From positions 2,676,501-2,740,500 of the forward strand of contig NC_011901.1 in assembly GCF_000021985.1 (NCBI RefSeq): 64,000 nucleotides of DNA, read 5' to 3'. Positions within the stretch are counted from its first letter, which is position 1. Each line of letters opens with the position of its first letter. The DNA is from Thioalkalivibrio sulfidiphilus HL-EbGr7. Lineage in GTDB: Bacteria > Pseudomonadota > Gammaproteobacteria > Ectothiorhodospirales > Ectothiorhodospiraceae. The notes under the pieces were generated by a model that did no database searches, was not told the DNA's origin, and worked only from the letters and a program-made list of their open reading frames with translations. A program made the translations under genes and the position numbers. Positions 16,695 through 24,577 of this stretch are shown here, one piece after another.

Positions 16695-18464
16695 ATGATC
16701 GACAAGGCCCAACAACTGGCCCGCTCCATCCTCACCGGTTTTGAGCGCCACTTCTCCTTCTTCCAGGAGATCACCAGCGGTGCCCGGGAGCGATTCGAGG
16801 AGGCGGACTGGGAGGCGGCGCGCCACGCCGCCGCCAAGCGCATCAGCTTCTATGACCAGCGGGTGCGCGAGACCATCGACAAGCTGCGCACCAGTTTCGG
16901 CATCCAGGCACTGGACGAGCCCCTGTGGCAGGAGGTCAAGACCGTCTACACCGGGCTGCTCAAGCAGCACAGCCGTCCGGAGCTGGCGGAGACCTTCTAC
17001 AACTCGGTGTTCTGCCAGCTGTTCGAGCGCAAGTACTTCAACAACCGCAACATCTTCGTGGAGTCGGTGGCCGACCGCGCGGCCCTGGCCAGCCGCTACC
17101 GGGGATTCATGTCCTTCCACCCCCGTGACGGGGGGCTTGAGACCTGCGCCTGGGAGATCCTCTCCGCCTTCTATTTCAACGTGCCCTACGAGGACATCGA
17201 CCGGGATGCCCGGCGCATCGCCGAGGCCCTGCGCGCCCGCTCACCACTGGCCGGCGGCGACCTGCACCAGGTGCGCATCGACGTCATGGAGTTCCCGTTC
17301 TTCCGCAACAAGGGGGCCTACCTGATCGGACGCGTGGTACGCGGCGCGGAGGCCCACCCCTTCATCGTGCCGCTGATCAACAACGAGCACGGCGGCATCT
17401 ACGCCGACACCCTGCTCACCACCGAGGAGCGGGCCGAGGCGGTGTTCAGCTTCGCCCGGGCCTACTTCCTGGTGAAGACCCCGGTGCCGGCGGCCACGGT
17501 GAGCTTCCTCAAGGACCTGATGCCGGAGAAGCCCATCGCCGAGCTGTACATGGCCATCGGCTTCCACAAGCAGGCCAAGAACGAGTTCTACCGCGACTTC
17601 CTGCATCACCTGGAGCAGACCGACGACGCCTTCCAGATGGCCCCCGGCACGCCGGGCCTGGTGATGACCGTGTTCACCCTGCCCTCCTACCCTTACGTGT
17701 TCAAGGTGATCCGCGACCACTTCGCGCCCCAGAAACAGGTGACCGCCGACCTGGTGCGCAAGCGCTATCAGCAGGTGAAGATGCACGACCGCGTGGGACG
17801 CATGGCCGACACCCTGGAATTCTCCGACGTGGCCTTCCCCCTGGACCGTTTCCCGCCGGAGCTGATCGAGGCCTTCCGCGAACAGATCGCCTCCAAGATG
17901 GAGATCGACGGCGATCTGCTGTTCATCCGACACCTGTACATCGAGAAGCGCATGGCGCCGCTCAACCTCTACCTGGAGCAGGCGGATCCCCAGGAGATGC
18001 GCGAGGCCCTGGACGACTGGGGACGCGCCATCAAGCAGCTCATGGCGGTGAACATCTTCCCCGGCGACCTGCTGTTCAAGAACTTCGGCGTGACCTGCGC
18101 CGGCAAGGTGGTGTTCTACGACTACGACGAGATCTGCTACCTGACCGAGTGCAACTTCCGCAGGATCCCGCCGCCGCGCACCCCCGAGGACGAACTGAGC
18201 GCCGAGCCCTGGTATTCCGTGGGCCCCAACGACATCTTCCCCGAGGAGTTCCCCACCTTCCTCACCACCGACCCGGCCCAGCGGCGTCTGCTGAAGGAGC
18301 TGCATCCGGAGCTGTTCGACTACCGCTACTGGCAGGCACGCCAGGCGGAGGTGGAGCGCGGCGTGTACGGCGACGTGTTCCCCTATCCGCGACGCCTGCG
18401 CTTCCCGCGCCCGGAAGGCAGCGCCGTCAAGCAACAGGAAGAGGCGCTGACCGCCGAACCCTGA
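16695..18464 (+). CDS. aceK: Isocitrate dehydrogenase kinase/phosphatase
   Basis: AceK phosphorylates isocitrate dehydrogenase to divert carbon into the glyoxylate bypass, and reverses it. The 589-residue length is normal. Signatures include FVIDVMEFPFF-like RIDVMEFPFFRNKGAYLIGR, the nucleotide-binding region and IFPGDLLFKNFGVT with VVFYDYDEICYLTECNFR near the C-terminus, typical of the kinase active site. GGGAG precedes the ATG. Its presence alongside aceA and aceB shows that post-translational control of the branch point is retained. Confidence 0.97.
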   Translation: MIDKAQQLARSILTGFERHFSFFQEITSGARERFEEADWEAARHAAAKRISFYDQRVRETIDKLRTSFGIQALDEPLWQEVKTVYTGLLKQHSRPELAETFYNSVFCQLFERKYFNNRNIFVESVADRAALASRYRGFMSFHPRDGGLETCAWEILSAFYFNVPYEDIDRDARRIAEALRARSPLAGGDLHQVRIDVMEFPFFRNKGAYLIGRVVRGAEAHPFIVPLINNEHGGIYADTLLTTEERAEAVFSFARAYFLVKTPVPAATVSFLKDLMPEKPIAELYMAIGFHKQAKNEFYRDFLHHLEQTDDAFQMAPGTPGLVMTVFTLPSYPYVFKVIRDHFAPQKQVTADLVRKRYQQVKMHDRVGRMADTLEFSDVAFPLDRFPPELIEAFREQIASKMEIDGDLLFIRHLYIEKRMAPLNLYLEQADPQEMREALDDWGRAIKQLMAVNIFPGDLLFKNFGVTCAGKVVFYDYDEICYLTECNFRRIPPPRTPEDELSAEPWYSVGPNDIFPEEFPTFLTTDPAQRRLLKELHPELFDYRYWQARQAEVERGVYGDVFPYPRRLRFPRPEGSAVKQQEEALTAEP

Positions 18465-18477
18465 TTAATAAAACATG

Positions 18478-18774
18478 TTCTCTCGCGGAGGCGCAGAGAC
18501 GCAGAGAAAAATTAAGAAAGTGTTATTTCTCTGCGCCTCTGCGAGAAAACGTTTGTAATCAATCGAAGCAATCGCAATTCCGTCCTCTCACGGGAACATG
18601 GGGTCACGGAATTTTTTCATCTCTGATCATTTCTCAGCGCCTCTGCGCCTCCGCGAGAGAACGGGGTTTATTCGCACATCGAAGCAACCAAATCCTCATC
18701 CTCTCACGGAGCCACAGAGACACGGGGAATGCTTGAGCACTCAAACTCCGTGGCTCCGCGTCCCCGTGAGAGGA
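18478..18774. repeat. Nested inverted-repeat element, copy 3 (expanded)
   Basis: The same family as 8295-8515 and 8843-9064, but rearranged. A-type arms occur at 18478-18512, at about 18525-18547 (inverted) and at 18632-18663 (inverted). B-type arms (CTCTCACGG...) occur near 18592, at 18700-18729 and, inverted, at 18747-18774. It fills the gap between the convergent aceK and methyltransferase genes. No gene was seen in it. Confidence 0.85.
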
Positions 18775-18796
18775 TCGCTTTTCAGCGCATCGACAC

Positions 18797-19444
18797 TCAC
18801 TTCGAAACAGGACGCCGAAACAGCACCACGTCCCCCGCGTGCAGATGCAGTTCGAGCCCCAGCCGGCGCGCGAGCCACTGGATCACCGCCGGACTGTAGA
18901 AACACACATGGGTGGGGTCGTTCTTGTATTGCCAGCCGGGGAACTTCTCTAAAGACACCCGCATACGGGTCATCACCGCCAGCCAGCCGCCCGGGCGCAG
19001 CAGCTGCACCAGCCGCGGCCAGTCACGGGCGGGCTCATGGAAATGCTCCACCACCTCGGTGCAGGTGACGAAGTCGTAGCGGCGTTCCAGCACACGCGCA
19101 TCGGGGGCATACAGGGGATCGTAGAGCGCCACCTCGAAACCCGACTCGACCAGCATCATCGACAGCGCAGGCCCCGGACCGCAGCCGAAGTCGAGCCCGG
19201 ACATGCCGGGCTCCAGGCGCTCGATCAGCGGACCGGTCAGGCGTGACAGGAAACGCCGGTAACCGGGATCGTCGGGATCGTTCTCGTGCAGGTCGTAGAT
19301 GGCCCGTTCTTCATCCGGGGATGGATGGGTTACCGGGTCGACGAACAGCAGGTCGCAGGCCGGGCAGCGGAAGAAGTCCCGGTACTGGTCTGCCGTGTAC
19401 CAGGGGGCGATCGCGGTACACAGGGGGCAGCTCAGCTCACGCAT
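18797..19444 (-). CDS. SAM-dependent methyltransferase with N-terminal zinc ribbon
   Basis: A 215-residue protein. The N-terminus has CPLCTAI and FRCPACDLLFV, a four-cysteine zinc ribbon. A class I methyltransferase fold follows, with LDFGCGPGPALSMML as the SAM-binding loop and YDFVTCTEVVEHF as motif II. This arrangement is found in small-molecule or sugar methyltransferases, but the substrate is unknown. The ATG overlaps the stop of the DUF488 gene (8-base overlap), implying coupled translation. It is the last gene of a three-gene operon. Confidence 0.85.
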   Translation of the reverse strand: MRELSCPLCTAIAPWYTADQYRDFFRCPACDLLFVDPVTHPSPDEERAIYDLHENDPDDPGYRRFLSRLTGPLIERLEPGMSGLDFGCGPGPALSMMLVESGFEVALYDPLYAPDARVLERRYDFVTCTEVVEHFHEPARDWPRLVQLLRPGGWLAVMTRMRVSLEKFPGWQYKNDPTHVCFYSPAVIQWLARRLGLELHLHAGDVVLFRRPVSK

Positions 19445-19853
19445 CATCACCCCGGTAACACACCGGCGAGGCCGGCTCGTTGGCCCGCGCCTCCTCGGCC
19501 AGTTCCTCCAGCAGCACCTCCCGCAACACCACCGCGTTGTTGTGCTCGCCATCCCGCGCCGCGAACAGCAGGGTCACCGTGCCCGCGCGGCAGTGCGCCA
19601 GCAGCGTCTCGACGGCCTCGGGCACCCTGGCGATCTCGTCCCGGTAGCGGGCACGGAATGCCTCCCACCGGGCGGGCTCGTGAGCGAACCAGCGGCGCAG
19701 TTCATGGGACGGTGCGATCTCGCGAAGCCACAGATCCACCTTTGCATCCGCCTTGCGCACACCGCGCGGCCAGATCCGATCCACGAGCACACGCAGTCCA
19801 TTGTCAGCCCCCGGAGCGGCGTAGATACGCTTCAGAGCGATGCGCTCGGTCAT
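19437..19853 (-). CDS. DUF488-family protein
   Basis: The 138-residue protein matches the YeaO-like DUF488 group: VLVDRIWPRGVRKADAKVDL, LREIAPSHELRRWFAHEP and TLLFAARDGEHNNAVVL. Members are small cytosolic proteins of unknown activity, often next to regulators. The ATG overlaps the upstream TetR stop (ATGA), and its own stop overlaps the next gene. It is clearly the middle of a coupled operon. Confidence 0.88.
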   Translation of the reverse strand: MTERIALKRIYAAPGADNGLRVLVDRIWPRGVRKADAKVDLWLREIAPSHELRRWFAHEPARWEAFRARYRDEIARVPEAVETLLAHCRAGTVTLLFAARDGEHNNAVVLREVLLEELAEEARANEPASPVCYRGDDA

Positions 19854-20455
19854 TGCGCCGGCCTTCCGCCCGCGACGCCCGCAAGCCACTCCATCACCAG
19901 TGCGGCCTTGGCCGCGTCGTCGAGGCCCCGTGTGTCCAGTGTCTGCCAGGTGTGGAAACGCAGCGCCAGCGCCAGGGTATCGGCCAGGCGCTCACGACGG
20001 CGGCCACGCAGCCGCCAGCCGCGCAGCAAGGCCTGAAGATAGGCATCCAGCCAGGTCTCGAATCCGGCCATGGGCCCCTGCAGCGCCGGAACCTCCCCGA
20101 CGTCGCGGTAGGAGACAGCCCACATCCGCTGCGTCCTTGCGTAATAGGCATACAAGGCCTCGAGACCCTGCCGTGTGCGCGCCACGGGATCGGACACCCC
20201 TTCGAATTCAGCCGCATCTGGCGGTGGATTGCGCTGCAGCCAGGTGGACGTGCAGGCCTCGAACAGGCTCGCATCGTCCGGATAATGGCGGTACACGGTC
20301 AGACGCTGAACGCCCGCCCGTTCAGCGATGGCGCTGACGGTGGCGTTGCGCGGCCCCAGGTCCCGGTGCACCTCGATCATGGCATCGACGATGCGCGCCC
20401 GCGTGTCCTCCTGCGCCTCGGCCCGCTTTCGGAGTGTGTATCTGCGAGTTCCCAT
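19850..20455 (-). CDS. TetR-family transcriptional regulator
   Basis: A 201-residue regulator. The helix-turn-helix is at about 20-65 (ATVSAIAERAGVQRLTVYRH, then YPDDASLF), with a TetR ligand-binding helical domain after it. It is divergent from the metallo-beta-lactamase gene at 20613. The gap holds a candidate operator at 20522-20539. A TetR protein of this type usually represses its own operon and the divergent gene. A start four codons upstream (20467) is possible. Confidence 0.9.
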   Translation of the reverse strand: MGTRRYTLRKRAEAQEDTRARIVDAMIEVHRDLGPRNATVSAIAERAGVQRLTVYRHYPDDASLFEACTSTWLQRNPPPDAAEFEGVSDPVARTRQGLEALYAYYARTQRMWAVSYRDVGEVPALQGPMAGFETWLDAYLQALLRGWRLRGRRRERLADTLALALRFHTWQTLDTRGLDDAAKAALVMEWLAGVAGGRPAQ

Positions 20456-20521
20456 ATCAGTGATCATAGATGTTCATCGAAAATTTGACAAGCCTCAAGA
20501 TCGGGACTAGCCTCCCCTTAT

Positions 20522-20539
20522 GTGAACAATACTGTTTAC
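20522..20539. promoter_or_regulatory. Candidate TetR operator
   Basis: GTGAACA-ATAC-TGTTTAC is an inverted repeat with six of seven arm bases matching, centred in the gap between the TetR gene and the divergent hydrolase gene. It is the only clear palindrome there. Confidence 0.6.
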
Positions 20540-20612
20540 TGAAATAGGCCTCGCGAGCAGACGCCAGACCCCTCGCCTTCACCTCCTTAACACGCCGCGG
20601 AGGAACATCCCG

Positions 20613-21404
20613 ATGACCGCACAACCCATGATCACCCAGACCCCTGTCACCCCGGACGTGGACGCCCTCGGCACGTGGCTGCCCGTGCCGGGCTACGGCG
20701 TGCTGGCCGTCAATGCCTTCGTGATCCGCGCCACCCGACCGGTGCTGGTGGACACAGGCCCCGCAGTACTTGGAGACGCGTTTATCCAGGCCCTGGAGAG
20801 GGCCATCGATCCGGCGCGGCTCGAGTGGATCTGGCTGACCCACCCGGACCCGGACCATGTGGGCAATCTGGCCGCAGTGCTGCAACGCGCACCCCGAGCC
20901 AGGGTCGTTACCACCTTCCTCGGCATGGGCAAGCTGGGCCTGCTGGGGCTGCCGGTGGATCGGGTCCACCTGCTCAACCCCGGTCAGTCCCTGGATGTGG
21001 GCGAGCGCAGACTGCTGGCCGTGGCGCCGCCCGTGTTCGACGCGCCGGAATCCACGGGCCTGTTCGATCCGTCCACGGGCGCGCTGTTCAGCGCCGACTG
21101 CTTCGGCGCCCTTTTGCCGGCGCCGGCGGCGGGTGCGGCGGACGTGGCGCCGGAGCTGCTGCGCGCCGGCATGATCGGCTGGGCCACGGTGGATGCCCCG
21201 TGGCTGCACCGGGTTGATCGGGGCCGTTTCCGGGAGAGCCTCCAGGCCGTCGCCGACCTGCAGCCGAAACGCATCCTCAGCAGCCACCTGCCGCCGGCCA
21301 GCAACATGACCGCCACCCTGCTGGGCAATCTGGCGGACGCCCCGGATGCCCCGCCCTTCGTCGGCCCCGATCAGGCCGCGCTGGAGCAGATGCTGGCGGC
21401 CTGA
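20613..21404 (+). CDS. Metallo-beta-lactamase-fold hydrolase
   Basis: A 263-residue protein. The metal motif THPDPDHVGN gives His77, Asp79, Asp81 and His82. The family's usual HxHxDH is here HxDxDH, closer to the HxExD pattern of flavodiiron-type domains. VLVDTGP precedes it, and SADCFGALLP and SSHLPPAS provide later ligands. A C-terminal flavodoxin is absent. Reaction unknown: either a thioester/lactone hydrolase or an oxygen/NO-linked diiron site. GGAGG precedes the ATG. Its divergence from the TetR operon suggests shared control. Confidence 0.85.
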   Translation: MTAQPMITQTPVTPDVDALGTWLPVPGYGVLAVNAFVIRATRPVLVDTGPAVLGDAFIQALERAIDPARLEWIWLTHPDPDHVGNLAAVLQRAPRARVVTTFLGMGKLGLLGLPVDRVHLLNPGQSLDVGERRLLAVAPPVFDAPESTGLFDPSTGALFSADCFGALLPAPAAGAADVAPELLRAGMIGWATVDAPWLHRVDRGRFRESLQAVADLQPKRILSSHLPPASNMTATLLGNLADAPDAPPFVGPDQAALEQMLAA

Positions 21405-21435
21405 GCGAACGCGCCAGCATCACGCTGCGCGCGAA

Positions 21436-21513
21436 GCCCAAGGGGCGCCCCAGGCGCCCCTTGGGCAGCACACCGGAACCCGACCACGTCCAGGGCGGCG
21501 GGCATGGCCCGCC
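21436..21513. repeat. Two hairpins downstream of the hydrolase gene
   Basis: A perfect 14-base stem with a three-base loop lies at 21436-21466 (GCCCAAGGGGCGCC / complement). A seven-base-arm REP-like hairpin GGCGGGC-ATG-GCCCGCC follows at 21497-21513. They may end the hydrolase transcript. The rest of the 296-base gap up to 21701 shows no gene. Confidence 0.7.
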
Positions 21514-21700
21514 CTATGAATCGTCTGACTTGCGTTGCCTTGCATACTGGCGGGAACTTGGCTGTCGCGCCTGTTTCCATGAATCAAGCTGCATGTTGAA
21601 TCCATCGACAGTACCCGCAGATCTCAACGGATGATCCCGGCGGGTCCCGGGACTACAATCCCTCGGACGCGCAGCAGCTAACCGACGGGGCAGCCTCCCA

Positions 21701-23137
21701 ATGCACTTCCAACGGGTTCTCGAGCAGTTCCGGTCCGTGGTGCCTGCGGTGGAGTTCTGGTCCCTGCGCCTGGTTCAGGAAGAGACTGAGACCCTGCGCC
21801 TGCGCACCGGCGTGGTGGAGCCTCCCGTCCGATCCCTGGACCGCGGCGCTCATATCACGCTCATGGACCGGGGCGGCCTCGCCTATGGGGCCACCAGCGA
21901 TCTCACCCCCGCCGGCCTGCGCGCCGCCTGCGAGCAGGCCATGGCCTGGCTGGAGAACAGCCGCCATCACCCGCTCTTCGACACCGGCTGCGTTCCCCGG
22001 CCCGAGCGCTCGGGTACCTACTCGAGTCCCGTGGAGATCCCCTGGGATGAGTGGCCGCTGCAGGAGAAGCTGGAGCGCCTTGGCCATATCGATCGGGCAC
22101 TGGCCATCCACGAGGCCATCGTCGACCGGCAGGTGCAGCTGACCCGTCGGCATCTGGCGCTGCATTTCCTGACCAGTGACGGGGTCGAGATCGTTCAGCA
22201 CCAGCACATCCTCTTGCCGGGCTATGCGGTCGCGGCGAACCGCGGCGCCCAGACCCAGGTGCGCACCGGCGGTGGCTGGGGATCGGGGGGCCAGGGCGGC
22301 CTGGAGCTGCTGGATCGCTTTCACTTCCATGAAGACGCCTCCCGCACGGCCAACGAGGCGCTCACCCTGCTGGATGCCCCCGAGTGTCCCGAGGCCGTCG
22401 CCTCGATCCTGCTCATGCCCAGCCAGATGATGCTGCAGATCCACGAAAGCATCGGCCACCCCCTGGAGCTGGACCGGATCCTCGGTGACGAACGCAACTA
22501 TGCGGGTGGAAGTTTCGTCACGCCCGATATGTTCGGTCATTACCGCTACGGTTCGGCACTGCTCAATGTCACCTTCGATCCGGCCCTGCCCGGCGAGCTG
22601 GCCGGCTACGGATACGATGACGAGGGCACGCCCGCCAGGCGCGAATACCTGATCCGCAACGGCATCCTGGAGCGCCCCTTGGGCGGGGCGCTCTCCTCGG
22701 CGCGGGCGGGCCTGCCCGGGGTCGCCACCGCGCGGGCCTGCGCCTGGAACCGTCCGCCCATCGATCGCATGGCCAACCTGAACCTGGAGCCGGGGTCATC
22801 CCGCCTGGAGGACCTGATCGCCTCGGTGGAGTTCGGCGTGCTCATGGACACCAACCGATCCTGGTCCATCGACGACCGGCGCAACAAGTTCCAGTTCGGC
22901 TGCGAACTGGGGCGCATCATCCGTGACGGCGCGTTGCAGGAGGTGGTCCGCAACCCCTGCTACCGGGGCATCTCTTCGGAGTTCTGGCGCAAGCTCGCCG
23001 GGGTGGGCGCGGCCGACGGCGTGGAGGCCTGGGGCACGCCCTCCTGCGGCAAGGGCGAACCCAACCAGATGATCCACGTGGGCCATGCATCGCCACCCTG
23101 CCTGTTTCACAACGTGGAGGTGTTCGGTGGCGACTGA
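21701..23137 (+). CDS. TldD/PmbA-family metalloprotease, TldD-like
   Basis: A 478-residue protein. QIHESIGHPLELDRIL contains the HExxxH zinc motif (His248, Glu249, His253) that marks the catalytic TldD subunit. GSFVTPDMFGHYRYGS and GYDDEGTPARREYLIRNG are further family signatures. TldD and PmbA act as a heterodimer that degrades unfolded peptides and matures microcin and CcdA. The following PmbA-like gene starts inside its 3' end, so the two are translationally coupled. These are likely paralogues outside the canonical tldD/pmbA loci, but that cannot be shown here. Confidence 0.9.
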   Translation: MHFQRVLEQFRSVVPAVEFWSLRLVQEETETLRLRTGVVEPPVRSLDRGAHITLMDRGGLAYGATSDLTPAGLRAACEQAMAWLENSRHHPLFDTGCVPRPERSGTYSSPVEIPWDEWPLQEKLERLGHIDRALAIHEAIVDRQVQLTRRHLALHFLTSDGVEIVQHQHILLPGYAVAANRGAQTQVRTGGGWGSGGQGGLELLDRFHFHEDASRTANEALTLLDAPECPEAVASILLMPSQMMLQIHESIGHPLELDRILGDERNYAGGSFVTPDMFGHYRYGSALLNVTFDPALPGELAGYGYDDEGTPARREYLIRNGILERPLGGALSSARAGLPGVATARACAWNRPPIDRMANLNLEPGSSRLEDLIASVEFGVLMDTNRSWSIDDRRNKFQFGCELGRIIRDGALQEVVRNPCYRGISSEFWRKLAGVGAADGVEAWGTPSCGKGEPNQMIHVGHASPPCLFHNVEVFGGD

Positions 23138-24456
23138 TCCGGAGGAGCATTTCCGCACCCTGGCGACGCGGGGCCTTCGCGGGACTGCGGGACGACGAGG
23201 TGCTGCTCCTCAACCTGGCGGCGGAGGACAGCGACTTTGTGCGCATCAGCCGGGCGCAGATTCGCCAGGCGGGACATGTGCGCCAGCAGTCCCTGGCACT
23301 GACACTGATCAGCCGTGGCCGCACCGCGAGCGCCACACTCGCCCTTACCGGGCACCCGGAGACGGACGCCGCGCAGCTCATCGACAGCCTCGGTGATCTG
23401 CGTGCGTACCTCGGGCATCTGCCCGAGGACCCCCACCTCCATTACGCCACCGTGCGCCAGGACACCCGGCACGAGGGCGAGCACCGACTGCCACCGCCGG
23501 GTGACGCCGTGGCGCACTGGCTGGAGGCAGCCCGGGGCCTGGACCTCGCCGGGCTCTGGGCCAGCGGGCGCATGGTGCGCGGCTTTGCCAATTCCCTGGG
23601 CCAGTACAACTGGCACAGCGACTGGAGCTTCAACGCCGACTGGAGCGTGCACGGCGGCGCCGATGTGGCGGTGAAGCAGCACCATGCCGGTCGCGCCCAT
23701 GACCCCGACGCCATCGCCCGGCTGCTGGCCGAGGCCCGCGACACCCTCGCGCTGCTGGGCCGCGCGCCCAAGCGGCTCTCCCCGGGGCGCTACCGCGTCT
23801 ACCTGGCTCCCTCGGCGGTGCACGAACTCATGGCCCTGCTGGGCTGGGGCGGCTTCGGGCTCAAGAGTCACCGCACCCGCCAGACCCCGCTGATCCGCAT
23901 GGTGCGGGAGGGCCTCGAACTGGATCCACGGGTCAGCCTCCGGGAGCACCACGGGGACGGACTCGCACCCCGATTCACCCCCGAGGGGTTCGTCAAGCCC
24001 GATCGGGTGGAACTCATCACCCGGGGGCGCTACGGGGAGTGCCTGGCCGACGCCCGCAGCGCCCGTGAGTACGGGGAAGCGGTGAACTGCACCCGGGAGG
24101 CGCCTGAGTCGCTGGAGATGGCGGGCGGGGCGTTGCCCGAGGATCAGGTGCTCTCGGCGCTCGGCACGGGCGTCTACATCAGCGACCTCTGGTACTGCAA
24201 TTACTCCGACCGCAACCATTGCCGTATCACCGGCATGACGCGCTTCGCCTGCCTCTGGGTGGAGCACGGGCAAGCGGTCGCGCCAGTCAACGTCATGCGC
24301 TTCGACGAGAGCCTGTTTCACATCCTCGGGGATCGCCTGGAGGCCATCACCGCCGAGCGTCACCAGATCCTGGACAACGCCACCTACGAGAGGCGTTCCC
24401 AGGCCAGCGCGCGCCTGCCCGGCTTGCTGGTGGACGGCTTCACTTTCACCCTGTAG
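23127..24456 (+). pseudogene. TldD/PmbA-family protein, PmbA-like, single-base frameshift
   Basis: The natural start is GTG at 23127, with GGAGGTG six bases upstream, overlapping the TldD stop by 11 bases. The frame VATDPEEHFRTLATR runs to a GGGG at 23170-23173. Removing one G restores AFAGLRDDEVLLLNLAAEDS, which then continues uninterrupted to 24456. The span is 443 codons plus one base, so exactly one base is surplus. The protein (about 442 residues) lacks a zinc motif, as PmbA subunits do. It may be a sequencing error, a recent mutation or a switchable tract. Without the shift only about 418 residues from GTG 23200 would be made. Confidence 0.8.
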
Positions 24457-24506
24457 AGGGCACGCCCCCTCGATCTCCCGATCGGCATCCGGCGACGCCG
24501 GGCAAA

Positions 24507-24529
24507 AAGATGTATGCTTTCTGCATGTT
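24507..24529. promoter_or_regulatory. NsrR-type operator
   Basis: The half-sites AAGATGTAT (24507-24515) and TGCATGTT (24522-24529) align to the 11-1-11 NsrR consensus, with mismatches only in the centre and at one base near the right end. It ends 48 bases before the nnrS start codon. nnrS is a known target of this NO-sensing repressor in other bacteria. Confidence 0.75.
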
Positions 24530-24577
24530 AATAACCCGGCCCAGGATCCAGGGCCTGCCCACGCTTGGAAGATCGCC

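Noticed and set aside
23200-24456. PmbA-like gene as an intact CDS starting at GTG 23200
   Set aside because: There is no ribosome site there, and conserved N-terminal residues with a coupled start exist upstream in another frame. A frameshift is the better reading.
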